64,000 bases of DNA from Lophium mytilinum. Lineage: Eukaryota; Ascomycota; Dothideomycetes; Mytilinidiales; Mytilinidiaceae. The stretch covers positions 17,765 to 81,764 of the forward strand of contig MU004186.1 of NCBI GenBank assembly GCA_010093605.1, given 5' to 3'. The notes under the pieces were generated by a model that worked only from the letters and a program-made list of their open reading frames with translations, did no database searches and had not been told where the DNA came from. The stretch's first letter is position 1, and each line of letters starts with the position of its first letter. Shown here piece by piece: positions 1-13,522 of the stretch. The position numbers and the translations under genes were made by a program.

Positions 1-3000
1 GTTATGCTATATATAATTCTTAAAGGTTAATTTTCTCTATATTAAACTCGCTTCTCCCTATCTAACTCTAACCCTCTAGCCTCTATAATAGTACCTTTAG
101 CTAGTATATCTACTATATACTAGTATAGTATAAATATCTACTCTAGCTATTAATTCTCTTACTCTAGCTAGAATATAATCTCTATATAGTTAGAACCTTC
201 TATAGAAAATAGAAACTACTTAGCTTATATTTAATACTTTAGCTACTATTTAGAAGAAAGAACTCTTTTATTACTAGAATAGTTAAGAAATATAAAGCCT
301 AGTATAGTAATACTAGAGTTATCTATAATATTATTAAGGGTAAACTAGAAAATACTTAAGTTTCTTTTATTACCTATAAGAATATTATATATTAGTATCT
401 ATCTTACCTCTAGAAATAAGCCCTTTATACTAGCCTAGAAGTTAGAAATATATAGCTTAATTATTTTATAGAGTAGAATATTTTTCTACTACTCTACTAT
501 ATTCTAGATATTTTTATTTTATACTACCTTTATAAGATACCTATAAATATTAAGTATAAACTCTACTAGAGAAAAAGTCCCCCTAATTATAAAGTTATTT
601 ATTATATTTTATATATTTATAATAATAGTAGTTTTATACTTCTCTTTTTAGTCTATATAGGTATTAGTAATAGTCTAGATAACTATAAACTAACTAAGTT
701 TAATTATAGCTAAGAGGTAGCTAGAGTATACTTTAGGCTAGGCCTAGCTAGTATCTATAACTATAATAAGGGTAAGTACTAGAGTTAATAGAGCTTTATA
801 CTTATCTACCTAGATATAGTAGTATAGTAGAAATATATAAAACTTAAAATAGTACTATAGTAGTACTATATTAGTAACCTCTAGCTCTATTATATAGATT
901 ATAGCTATATAGGTAGTAGTAGCTATATCTAGAGTAGACTACTTTTCTTACTAGTAGTTTAGTAGCTAGTATACTAGATCTAGCCTAGAGAGGTTTTACT
1001 AGATATAGATAAAAAATATAAGTACTTTCTACTAGAGATAGTAGTAGTTAAAGAATAAAATATCTTTCTAGTAGAAGAGTAGAGACTTATATTTAGTTTC
1101 TACTAAGTTACGCGTAGCCTAGAATTATACTATTATTCTAGCGTTACTTATAGTACTATTTATCTAATAATAAAGGTAATATATTATACTATAAATAGTA
1201 ACTAGGCCTCTCTTAAATAGAATCTTACTACTTAGCTTATTAATAAGGTCTAGTAACGCCTTTATATTCTAGCTATTAAGCGCGTAGTACTACCGGGTTT
1301 ACTCTAGCTAGGGTAGCTACTTTTTATCTTTAATACTAAGCTAGATATTAAATATAGTATACTAGGTAGTAAACTTAGCTTCTACTTTATCTAGTATATA
1401 CTAAAGTTAGATATTAAAGGGGTCTATTTACTCTATACTCTCTCTAGACTCTAGACCCGCTACTAATATCTTAATATAGCGGCTACTAGCGTATACTATT
1501 TAGTAAACTAGAATAACTCTTATTAGAATTAGAGTTTAATTATACGCTATATATCTAGTAGTATCTATTAGCTACCTCTACTACTTATACTAGTTCTAGT
1601 TATAGTACTACTTAGAATACTTTTCTAGTATATTTATATTCTTATATATTCTACTATACTTATAGAGTACTAGCTAATACTAGATAGAATTCTAGTATAT
1701 TAGAATATATAGAAGAAGTATAGCGCCTTTAAACTAGATAGAAAAGTTATAATCTTATAAGAGGGAATAGCTCTTACTAAACTAGTTAACTTTATTCTAG
1801 ATCTAGATAGCATCTTTAAAGCGGGTAATAGAGTACTTTTCTTTTCTTCTCTTCTTACTATCTATATAGGCTTAGACTTTACTAAACTATAAAGTATAGC
1901 TATATACTAGGCCCTTATATATAATTACCTACTAATTAAAAAGATATACTAATAGTTTTAATAATATTAGTATATAAAATTTACTAAGATTTATTTATAC
2001 TATATACTAGGTAATCTAGCCTTATAAAAGGTAGCTAGTATAAAGTCTATACTATTAGGCTTTTCTAGTTATACTATTATAGATATAGTAGCTATAGTAA
2101 TTATTATATTAATAGAAATAGTTATTATAATTTATATAGTATAGTAAGCGTAGTATTTATTTTATTATATAAAGATAGATAAAATTAGAGGTATATATAA
2201 AGTATTTAGTTAGTAAGCTTTTTTTCTATTCTAAACGCGCTAGTATATAAGGCTATTAATTCTCTACCCTCTATTTTTCTCTACTTTATATTTAATTCTC
2301 TACCTTATTAATTATAGCTAAACGCGCGCTAATTAGATATAATATCTAACTAAGGCCTATTTTAGTAGGTACCCTTCTTAAGTAGCTGCGCAACTATATC
2401 TTAGAAAAGAGAACCTTTACTATCTAGCTAGATAATATATAATATAAGTTAAAACCTAGCTTCTTTTCTAAATTTCTATACTATATACTATAGTAGATTA
2501 TATAGTACTCTATTTTATCTATCTACTATCTACTTCTCTAAGCTATTACTATACTTAATAATCTAACCGCCGCCGTCTACTAAGCCTCTAGGGGGATAAT
2601 ATCTAATAATAATAAGAATAAAGTTCTAGGTAATAGTAGAACCTCTATTCTTTAAAGGGAGCCTAGGGCTAATAAATATAAGTTAGATTATAGAGAAAGC
2701 TTCTCTATAAAAGATAATATAGAACTATTTTTAGTTAGGTAGGCCCTAGGCTTTTAAGATTAAAAGAGGAGATATAATAGGTTAAAGTCTAAAGAGTTAA
2801 ATAAAGATAAAAGGCTAGTAAAATAGGTAACTAGTTCTATAGTTAGAATATTAATAGTTACTAGAAATAATTAGTAGAGGCTTACTAAAGCTAAATATAA
2901 GGTAGATATAGTATATAAAGCCGCCTTTACTACTAAGCTAAATAAGATTATAGTAGAATACTATAGTATTTAAGAGAAGGTATAGCTTACTTAGCTAGAA

Positions 3001-5788
3001 AAGTAATTAGTATTTTATAGAAATTAAGTAGGTAGAAACTTTACTAATATAGTAATATTCCGCGCTAGATAGTTAATAGAGTAGAGTTTATTCTAGAATC
3101 TCTATATTATTATTAAGTACTAGTACTAATACTTAGCCTTTTTAGATATTACTATAAGATAGTAGTATATAAATATTAGAAATATTATTATATAGGCCTA
3201 GAATAACTATCTATTCTTTACTACTTATGCCCGGAATATAGACTAAGTATTTAACTCTTTTACTAAGGTATATCTAACTATTATACTATATAACTCTATT
3301 AGTACTATTTTAGATCTACTATACTACTATACTCTTACCCGCCTATATTAGAAGTATAAGAATACTAACTATATACTAAAGAGTTATAAGTAGAAATAGC
3401 TTATAAAAAGGGCGCGTAGTATTAGTAATATAATACTAATTAAGTAATAGCTATATAATAAGGTGCGCTCTAGTACTATATATACTATCTTATTTTATTA
3501 TACTAGTACTAACTCTCTATCTAAGCTATCTAATACTAATAATAATAACCCTAAGCCTAATACTAAGTAGTAGAACTGCTTTAATTAGAATCTTACTTAA
3601 GGTAAGCGCTAGTATACTATATTTAATACTCTTAGTCTAGGTATATTTATACTAGTTTTAAGCTTAGTTATTTCTAATATCTAGCTAGAGTAAACCCTAA
3701 CTAAGCTATAGTTTATAACTTTTCTACTTCTTCTTAAGAAGAAGTTTTAAGCTATAGTATATCTAGAAGAGCTAGTTACCCTATTTATTACTACTGCCCT
3801 TTCTAGGGTAAATTCTTCTCCCCGCTAGCTACTATTTAAGAATATATTAGAAGAGAATATCTTTTTTATTAGTAGTTTTGCGCTTATAGTAGAAGAGTTA
3901 TAAGAGAAGCTAGAGCTTCTATCTAGAAGTACTCTATGCCTAATATAAAGTAGATTAGTTACTTCTAGTTAATATATAATATTTAAATCTATAATACCTA
4001 ACTATATAATAAAATTATAAGTTTAATAATCTATTTTAATCTTTATTACTATATATAGCTTTCTACTACTATATATATATACTAGTAAGAATAACTAGAT
4101 AAACTATAATATTCTATTTCTTATAGGTTATCTACTTTAGTAGATTAAACCTTAAGTTATAACTATTAAAGAGTTAGATAGGCTTATTACTATCTATAAA
4201 GATATTATAAAATCTATATTCTATCTTATTAGAGAAGCTAGCTATAGAATTAAGTAGAAGGTTATAAATATAGTAGATTTTAGTATTACCTAAAGGTAAA
4301 AGCGGCTAATTATTATTATAGCGCAGTAATTTAAATTTTAAACCTATATTTATAATATAAACTCTAATAAATTCTATTTAGTTGCGGGACCCTACTACTA
4401 CTATTCTTAAAATCTACCTATAGAGTGCCCGGGTCTAGGCTTAAGTATTTTAATTTAGAGCCTTTTTACTTATACCCTATAATAGATAATTATTATTATA
4501 ATTTAAAAGCTAAGGCTAGGCTTTATAATAAGCCTTATAACCTAAAAACTAAGATACTTCTAATAATAATATATAATAGGGGAGATAACTAGTATTATAA
4601 TAGATAGAGAAACTTTACTATCTAGAAATTTATATATTTATAAGACTTTTAAATTAGGTTTTACCTTACTAGAAGCCTAATAAAAGTATTATATATAGTT
4701 AGTAACGCTTAGCTATCTACTATAGCTAAGGCGGTCTTTAAATAAGTTAGGTATACTCTAGAAGTATTTAATAGAGGTAAAATTAGTAGAGAAAATATAC
4801 TATTACCCTTTAATATTAAAGAATCTAACTTCTAGAAACCTTATTATATTTAAAGATAATAACCTAATAAAACCTAATTAGTATTAATTCTTTAAATAAG
4901 AAGGTAAAACCCTCTTTATTTTCTTTATTACCTAGTAGTTATATAAAATCTAAATAGTAGTTATTTAGAGAATTAAGTACTTTATACTTTAAGTATTAGC
5001 TTTTAAATTATATATTTAGATTTTAATAAATATTCTATTTCTAGAGTAGACCCGGCTACTCTCTAGCTTAATATTTATAAAGTAACCCCCTAATACTTTT
5101 AGGCTCTTAAATAAGTAGATATAGAAGTAGCTTCTCTATTAGCTCTCTTAAAGGCCTTAAACTTATTAATTTAACTAATAACTCTCTACTAACCTTTTAA
5201 AAGTTCTAATTAAGTAGCTCTATAAGCTTTTCTTTATTATTAGAATAGCTTAGTTTCTAAAGCTTACTAATAATATATACTCTATCTAGGGTTTCTAGTT
5301 ATACTCTTTTCTCTCTATAGGCTACTATAATAAATTAACTAAGCTTATCTCTAGCTCTAAGTATAAATAGATATATAGTTTTATTTTTAATTAGTAGCTC
5401 TATAGGTAGACCTTATATTAGATTTTTAAAAGAGCCTTTATTTCTTTCTAGCTCTATATTATACTACTAGGTATCTTTCTACCTTCTTAAGGTTACTAAA
5501 TATATAGACTTAACTAAAGATTAAAGTAACCCTCTATATATAGGTAGAGTATACTTATAAAGTATATAATATATTAAAGTTACTATAATATAATTAATTA
5601 TATTTTTTATATCTCTCTATATATTAGTAGCTTAGCGCTATTAGTAATATTTACTTATCTTTCTTTCTTCTACTTCTACTTTCTTTATCTAGTAATTTCT
5701 AGTTTTATCTTTTATATTTAAAGTTATTTAAAGAGTATTCTATAGACTATATAATACTAGTACTCTTAAAAGTAGCCTAGGTAGAGTT

Positions 5789-5940
5789 TATAGTATATAT
5801 TTAAATACTATTCTTAGAAGCGGACCTAGTAAAGTTTATAGTACGCGTTTAAATACTATTTTTAGAAGTAGATCTAGTAAAGTTTATAGTATATATTCTA
5901 TTACTACTCTCTACTATAGAGTTAATCTAGTAAACTTTAT
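5789..5940. repeat. 48-bp tandem repeat inside the RIP block
   Basis: About three degenerate units start near 5789, 5837 and 5885, with a fourth partial start near 5938. Each begins TATAGT and the better-preserved ones run through TTTAAATACTAT and end in CTAGTAAAGT. The second unit keeps a CGCG island where its neighbours read ATAT. Confidence 0.7.
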
Positions 5941-7381
5941 AGTAGCTACTCTCTATATACCTATAGTATACTCTACTTATATTAATATAGATATAGGGCC
6001 CTAATACTATATCTTAAATATCTAAATTCTAGCTACTTACTATATAAATTATAGTTAAGAGCTATATATTCTATAATATTAAACTAGATTAAGTATAACT
6101 AGTATATTATTACTATTATATAGAGAAAGATAGATATATTTTTAAAGTTCTCTAGATAGTACTAGATAAAGCTAATAAGCTCTTTATAATAATAATTAGC
6201 TTTCTTTAAATAAATTTCTACTTACTACCTCTAAAGTAGTAGTAGAGTAGCTCTTTCTAGGCTTCTCTTCTCTAGTAAATCCCTACTAGACTTAAGCTAA
6301 TTTCTAATTATATACTTCTTCTCTTAATCTTTAATCTTCTAGAGTACTAGAATTTTAAGAACCTTAGCTCTATATATAGAATAACTTAATATATATATTA
6401 CTATATATACTTAGATATATAGTTATCTAAATATATAATAGTAGAAGAGAATAATTACTTTATATCTATATTTAGATTTATAGTACTACTACTTATATAT
6501 TTAATACTATCTCTATAACTAGATTATATTATACTCTATATACTAGATTATAAAGCCTACTAGTAGATACACCCTCTTTTTAAGTTTTAGTAGGGTTAAG
6601 ATACTAAGTCTAGTAGTAGTCTTATTAGTTAAAACTAATACGCCCTAGTTATTCTATATATAAGAGAATACTATATATCTAACTAGAAGTACTACCTAGA
6701 TAGTAATTAGCTAGGGGTATTTATTTAACTACCTATTTCTTTCTTTATTACTAGAATTTACCCGCTAGTATATTACCTTATATAGAGTAGTATAGGCTAT
6801 AATAAAGGTATAGTAGTAGTAAAGTATTCTTATATATTGCTTATTATACTCTATAACTTCTATTTTAATAATTCTCTCTATATTATAGTAGTAAGCTTTT
6901 CTATCTAGTAATTTCTCTTCTAGCTATAGAGTTTAGTATAGCTAATAAAGGGGCGTAGTAAGAATAGAAAACTAACCTAATATTTAGAAGCTACTAAGTA
7001 AGATAGATAAAAATAATATAAGCTAGTTAGTTACTATTTATACTTTCTAGTTTAAAGGGTTTATATACTTATTAAATAGACGCTATAGAGAGCTAATATA
7101 ATTAGAATACTATATCTCTCTATATAGCTAGTTATCTAGATATAGAATATACTAATTAAATAAGCTACTAGCTAAAATTATTAAGGCTAAAGGTATTAAT
7201 ATATCTACTAAAAGTAATAATATAGTAACTATACCGCGGTAGAATATAAAGGTTAAGAGTAGTCTAGTTTATAAGCTAAAATAATTCTTAGTAGTAGTAC
7301 TAATCTACTCTATAACTAATTTCTATAAGCTTTACTAACTATATATATACTATTTATAGCTTTAACCTTATTCCTTTTTTT

Positions 7382-7513
7382 TAGTAATTTCTATTACTTT
7401 ATATAGCTTTACTAACTCTATTATTTAGTACTTTCTATTATTTTATATAGCTTTACTAACTCTATTATTTAGTAATTTCTATTATTTTATATAGCTTTAC
7501 TAACTCTATTATT
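7382..7513. repeat. 44-bp tandem repeat, three units
   Basis: Three nearly identical 44-bp units start near 7382, 7426 and 7470. Each contains TATATAGCTTTACTAACTCT followed by ATTATTTAG. They lie wholly inside the RIP-saturated block and differ at one or two positions, so they may have duplicated after most of the mutation. Confidence 0.8.
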
Positions 7514-10164
7514 TACTTTTAATTTTCTCTACTTATTTTTATAACTAATAACTAGAAAGAGGCTTAGTTTTACCTTAAAAAGGGTTATAAAGCTAAATTC
7601 TAAGTAATATATTTACCTCTATATAAGTTAAACTTAACTCTACTAGTATTATATAGTAGGGGGCTTATAGATAGAATTAATAATATTTATATATTAAGAG
7701 ATAAATTCTTATAGAATTATAATATATATAGAGGGCCTAGATATATTTAAGCCTAAAGTAAATATATAACTTATAGGGGCCTTATAAATTTATAGCTTAT
7801 AAGGCGCTATATAGAAAGAATATATATAGTTTTACTATTAAGCTATATAGTTTTACTATAAGCTATCTATTTACTATAGATACTTTAGTTACCTTATACT
7901 ACTTCTTCTATTAAAGAGTTTAACTCTAAATCTATATAGCCTTATTAAAATAACTCTAAAACTCTATAGGGAAAAAAATAAAAGAAATAAAGAGTACTAT
8001 AGTATATATAGAGTTATATATTACTAGTAAAAGCTATATATAAAAGTAGTATTAAATTTAAGTTTTAAATACTAGCTATTTAGTATAGATATTTATATCT
8101 TATATAGAGAGTTTATAATATAAAAAGTTTTATATTATTACTTTAAAGCTCTATTTCTATACTACTAGCTTTCTATAGAGAGGCTATATATAGTTATACT
8201 ATTAATTTAAGGTTCTAGCGCTAGTAGTAATAGTAATACTCTATATACTTATATATAGAGTATATATATAGCCTACTATATATATAGTAAAATTTAAAAA
8301 GACTTCTAATCTATAGTATAGAATACTACTATAGTTATTTAATAGAGTAATTACTATACTCTACTAGTAGGTTAGAGTAGATAAAAGGGCCTATAGATTT
8401 ATAATAATTATCTATTATAGAGTAGAGTTTTCTAATATCTATCTTAGATTTAGCTATCTTCTAAGGTTACTAAATATATAGATAGGTATTATTATATACT
8501 TTTTACTACCTTAGATTTAAATTCTAGTATATATATATTTTTCTTTTTACTTCTTATAGTATTATATTAGCTTTTAGTATATATAATATAGATATAGAGG
8601 CCTCTAAAAAATATTAATAATATAGGCCTTTATATCTAGTAGATAATATACTTATAGAAAGGCTATATATAGTATTACTATAGTATTATATAGTCTTTTA
8701 TTATATATAATATCTATAGAGGGCCTATATTCTAAAAAGAAAGTATAAAATAGAGGTAATATAATTATTCTTAGATCTTATAGTATAGAAATATCTTTAA
8801 TAGCCTTTTAGAGCCTTTAGAATCTTAGTACTACTATTTAAATATTTATATATATAGTATTAGGAGTTATACTAATATTATCTATATATATATTATATTA
8901 TTATTATAATTTAGTAGCTAGTAGCTATATAATCTAGTAGTAACCCTAATTAGATTTCTAAGTATAAGAATCTAACCTAGGCTCTCTTAGCTTTTTCTTC
9001 TCTATACTCTACTTCTTTAAAAGGTTTTAAATAGAAAAAGACTTAAAAGTATCTATACTCTTACTACTTAATTACTTATAAGTAGAATATTATATCTTTA
9101 AAAGCGGGGTAGATATTATAGTACTATAATAAGATATTAAATAATACTAAGCTATTACTCTTTAGTATATTATTTATAAACTATTCTACTATAATAGAAA
9201 ATATATTAACTAATTCTAGAAAACCTCTATAATTATCTAGCGTAGTTATATTTTTAATATTTACTTAAGCCTATTCTAAATATAAGAAAATAATAAAGTA
9301 ATTTATAGATATATATAAATAAATATAGAAGCTAAAAGATAAAAGAAAAAACTACCTAAGTTATTATAGAATAATTATATAATCTAATATAAGATAGAAT
9401 TTATTAACTACTATAATAAGTTCTTTAAAAATAGAAATAAATCTATTTTATATAATAAGTTTTATAACTCTATTAATAAGTATAAGTTTAAAAAATAGGT
9501 TCTTAACCTAGAAAGTCTTAAGCTAGTACTTAAGTAAACTATAACTACTTTAAACTTAACTATATTTACTCTTTCTATTTACCGCCTACTACTATCTTCT
9601 ATAGAGTTTAGTAACCTAAAGTAGACTTATAAATCTCTTTTTTAGTAGCCTTTAAGTATAGCGTCTATACTAGAAAGTAGGCACTTTTAAATATTACTAC
9701 TCTCTACTCTATTCTAGAAACTAAAAAGTAAGCTAACTCTATTTACTATAAGTGCGGTTTAGTTATATTATAATATAAGGTAAGTTACTAACTAAATATT
9801 AGGCTAAGAATAAAAATAATTATTCTAAATTAAAGGCTAGAATATATAGATATATAGATAAGAAGGCTTACTATAAAGTAAGATCTAAAACTTATTTATA
9901 AGTATATAGATAAGATTACTCTAAAGTAATAACTATAATCTATAGTTAAATAAATAAAAGAGGCCTTTTTTAAGGGTCTATAGATAACTATAAGTATAAA
10001 AATATAGTTAAGGCTAGAGATAGATATATATAGCCTCTTTTATAGAAAATATTAGTATAATATATAGATAGATATATACTAACTAAGTAAGTTATATAGC
10101 TAAATATATAGTATAAATTATATATTTTAAAAGAGGTTAGTATTTTTAGTATAGAAAGGTAGTT

Positions 10165-10700
10165 AAAAGAAGAAGCCTAAAAAGAAGTAGTACTATATAT
10201 CTAGTAGCTATTTTTTCTTTTTATCTATTAGAAATCTACTACTACTAAGAATATTAAAGAAGGTACTATATACCTAGTAGCTACCTTCCCCCTTTACTTA
10301 TCTAGAATCTACTGTTATCTACCTTCTACTACTACTAAGCAGGGCTTAGAGTTAATTAAACAGAGGGTACGATCGAGTTAATCTCGGGCCTTACAGTACC
10401 GTGTACGGTGGCATGGCCTTACAGTTGGTCCGAGATTAACTAGAAGCTCCTAATTAGTCGATTAAACCCGGGCCCTGCCACCGAGGACTTTAAAGATAGC
10501 ATTGCTATACCTTTAAATAGCTATCTCCTCCCTGCACTCACTAGGAATCCACTGCCACCAAGGACTTTAAAGATAGCCCTGCTACACATCCAAGCAGCTG
10601 CCTCATCCCTTCACTCACCAGGAATCTACTGCCACCGAGGACCTCGAAGAAGGCACTGCTACACCTCCAAGCCAGCATCTCAACCAATTCGGCCATCGCG
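10165..10700. repeat. 77-bp satellite crossing the RIP boundary
   Basis: Units carry a core GAATCTACTGCCACCGAGG followed by an AAG-GCACTGCTACACC stretch. Clean copies start near 10543 and 10620, exactly 77 bp apart, and a copy disrupted by the MITE lies before them. Left of 10340, copies at about 10228-10305 and 10306-10339 show the same unit with C-to-T and G-to-A changes throughout. The array therefore runs from RIP-mutated into unmutated DNA. Confidence 0.75.
10340..10477. mobile_element. 138-bp hAT-like MITE at the RIP boundary
   Basis: The element begins CAGGGCTTAGAG and ends with the reverse complement of CAGGGCCCGGGT. The two termini match over about 17 bases apart from mostly transition differences. 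It is flanked by 8-bp direct repeats: CTACTAAG (10332-10339) on the left and CCACCGAG (10478-10485) on the right, which differ only by RIP-type transitions. CAGGG ends with 8-bp target duplications are typical of hAT transposons. The interior folds on itself through GTTAATCTCGG and CCGAGATTAAC. It has no coding capacity. Confidence 0.75.
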
Positions 10701-11420
10701 TCACCACCCGTAGTCCTCAGGCACCCGGCCTGATATTCCCCCGTCCGACACCCAGCCATTTTCTTATTCATGCGCCCCCCGGAGGACTCTAGCATACGAG
10801 GTTGACCATAAAGCGCCCGCAGTCAATACTGCAGCTGCTTAGACCACTCCGGAAGGTTACGTGCCAGAAAGATTGCGACTTTTCTCGTTTGACAAACATA
10901 CACATGGAACAGAGGCAGCTTTACACACCCTTCAGTGGTCGCCCTATCCAGGTTCTAGTCCGCTACACCATCCAGCAGAGGAAGCCTCGACTCTAAACTA
11001 TGCTCGTGGATAACATCCCTAATCGTACCACGAGCATGTTGTGCATCCGAAACAGATACCTCCGACCCTCGACATCGACGTTTTTGCAGACCTGAGATAC
11101 GATACATGGGTCGTCCAAACTATCGTGGCCCATCTCGACAACAACGTAACCGCAAGATTCATTGGTAAGACTGGGTCAGATCACTGAACTCACTACACTG
11201 TCTCTTCAACCACAGCTGCGAATCCAATGTCAACTGGACGACTAAAGCTGACGAATGATGCTTAGTGGAGATATGGGCTTGCCCAGATGGTCAGAGAATC
11301 GGATGAAATCTATATCGGCTACTCAGAGGGTGCATCCATGTCGTCCATTAGGGACAGGTCTTCCGAGCCGGTGACGGAGGAGGCCTCTACTGCAGCGAGA
11401 TGAGCCTGCGGCTTAGATAT
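10700..11420. other. Gene-free stretch, nothing recognised
   Basis: Normal GC content with short open frames on both strands and no coherent family signal. I see no RNA gene or transposon ends. Confidence 0.4.
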
Positions 11421-11424
11421 CCAG

Positions 11425-11640
11425 GTTGTTGCAGCGGTCGCACAGCTGCACCGATTCGATTTCAGATGGAACGACATCTCTTCGTCTCTATCGTCTTCGT
11501 CTTTGTATCTTGACTGCGGTGAATACACTAGATCTTGCTCAAGTATTCCAGCACAGTAAGGCAGCGAAGAGTACGACGAAGGCAACAACAATAATTGAGA
11601 TGGCAGCACTGAAGATCGCTGACGCAAAATAGACGTCACG
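11425..11640 (-). pseudogene. Membrane-protein fragment
   Basis: On the minus strand an open stretch at about 11635-11539 encodes a convincing hydrophobic helix (VYFASAIFSAAISIIVVAF followed by VVLFAALLCW) and then stops. About 60 bases further on, in another frame near 11475-11428, is ESVQLCDRCNNLDI, resembling the LC-x-RC-x-x-LD start common in fungal heterokaryon-incompatibility (HET) proteins. That resemblance is weak and family-level only. No intact frame joins the pieces, so this is probably decayed, though a small intron-containing gene is possible. Confidence 0.25.
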
Positions 11641-13477
11641 TCGTGTGGCGAGGGGGATTGGGAAGCTTTGATCCAGCGTTCAACGTATTATTGTTTCTTC
11701 TCCAGAGTTTCTCTCGTCCGCTCTCTCGGCCGTTTTCAGAAGAATTTCAATTCGCCCTTGCATATCAGATTTTGGCAACACACCCCGGGACGGAAGAAGC
11801 GCCCTTGACCGTTGAGTGCCCGCTGGCAAGTCGAGTTCTACTTCTTCTCTCGCAGAGACTGAAGCAACACTTTGAAAAGGGAGAAGAGGAGAGGGAGAGT
11901 GTGCTGGCGGAAGGCTACAGCCACGGCGCTCAATTACCCTGTAGTGCAATCTTACATGCACTGGGCAAGACTCGAGAAGACTGTGAAAAACAACACCGGC
12001 AGATTTTGGCTACATCGCGCAAGGAGCCCGGGCGCGAGGCCCCGCGTAACTGGGGAATCACGGAAGAAGCAAGTCTGAAAAAGATGAAGGATGTGCAGAA
12101 GATGAAATGGAAGAACATTGGGATTGCGTGGGCAGAAGTCCTTTTACGGTGATGAACAACGAAAACTACCCCCCGCTGCACTTTTCATGCCGTATAGCAG
12201 AGGCATATTGAACTGCGGTGGTGCTTTGGGGGCCGGACGTGGAAGCGCGAAATGCAGAATGGAACACATAGAGTCCCACCAAGGTATCTATGGTGCTCTA
12301 CGAGAGACAGATTCAGCGGTCCATGTACGCGACATTCAGAATGGCTCGCCAACGGCAACCTACCATCTCTTATCGAGTCCACAAAAGCTGTCCAGCAACC
12401 CCCTCCAGCTTCCGCAGGAGCGATCACCCGTCCCCGAACGACATCGGTCGCAGGCAGAACATGCTGAGTGCGTTGATGCATTACTGCCCAAACACAAAGA
12501 ACGTCGAACTTTCCATTGACAGCAGCTTTTGGAACTCCAAGCCCTGGACCAAAAGCGCACGCACGACCTACGAGAGTCCATCCGGAAAGTCACCATTTCT
12601 ATACCAGACAAGAGCCAAATATGGATACGATAGATTGAAATACAGAAAAGCTTCCTGAAACTCACTGCTCGTTTCCACAACCAGACTTCAAGGTTGGGCA
12701 CGCACTGCCATTGCGAGACGATTTTCAAGACAACACAACGAACGCGGCAGTCTTTCGAGCATCTCTCCATATAGCAGCGAGACATCTAGATGACTTCCCA
12801 TATAGTGAGTTAGACACATCTGATATCTTGCCCTCTTGTTGCCATTACAGTTCCTTAATCTTTGTTTTTAACGCGCCGATCGAACGAACCACCTGTCTTG
12901 CTGCATCGCTGTCTCGACAACATTGACGGGGTGAGTTCGATTTCATGATCGCATCGACCACCTTGGAGAGTAGAATACTCCGATCAAGCGAAAAATATTG
13001 AACATTTTGAACATGAGAAGTTTTGGAACGTGTATCGAAATGGACTCGAAGTTGAGAAACTATCCGATTATCACGTGACGACGGAGCTTTTTGCCGCGGC
13101 ACCTCCGCTCCTCGCCGCAACTCACCACCACTCACCATTCTACCCACGGAGCCCCCTACCACCATCTTCATAATCTATTCGCATTCTCTCATCTGTTACC
13201 TGAGCTGCGACAGAGCCCCAGTCAAAGTTCTCAAACACCATGCATTTTGGAATCCGTCGCACTTCCTACTGGTGATGCTGCGTCGCGCGGACAACACGTC
13301 CAGCACCGTCTAGCCAACGGCCTCAACCACCTTCAACGGAGCTATCCCTCTTCGAGAAGGCTAGGCTAATCAATATTTGAATCTGTGGCAGTTTTCGCAA
13401 CCACTTGGCCCCCATTCAATCTACGATGGTGCCCGCCGACCCAGCCCACTACAAATTCGCGGAACCGCATCTCTACC
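11640..13477. other. Stretch without a supportable gene
   Basis: Open frames up to about 169 codons occur on overlapping strands (for example 11643-12152 plus and 12360-12785 minus). None has a recognisable domain, and the longest starts on GTG. I see no tRNA, no transposon ends and no clear splice pattern. Confidence 0.35.
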
Positions 13478-13522
13478 CTCACCGTCCCGCGCCTCACCGT
13501 CCCGCGCCTCACCGTCCCGCGC
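13478..13522. repeat. 15-bp microsatellite-like repeat, three perfect units
   Basis: CTCACCGTCCCGCGC is repeated three times without a mismatch at 13478, 13493 and 13508. The period is a multiple of three and all forward frames stay open across it, but no gene is recognised around it. Confidence 0.9.

Larger units (their letters stand above)
1..10339. other. RIP-saturated AT-rich block (repeat fossil)
   Basis: No open frame of 60 codons exists on either strand. The sequence is built almost entirely of TA, AT, CT, AG, AA and TT steps, while CpA and TpG are nearly absent; CpG, CpC and CpT survive. This is the signature of repeat-induced point mutation (CpA to TpA on both strands) driven to completion. 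The block most likely derives from one or more transposable elements, but decay is so complete that I cannot assign a family or find end repeats. It has many breaks and is old. The right edge is abrupt, at the MITE starting at 10340. The left edge lies outside the window. Confidence 0.9.

Noticed and set aside
1-10339. Mitochondrial insertion or centromere
   Set aside because: The specific loss of CpA/TpG with CpT and CpG retained is mutation chemistry rather than simple AT richness. There are no mitochondrial frames or tRNAs, and centromere function cannot be judged from composition.
11643-12152. 169-codon frame as a gene
   Set aside because: It starts on GTG, has no domain, overlaps minus-strand frames of similar quality and lacks a promoter-like context.
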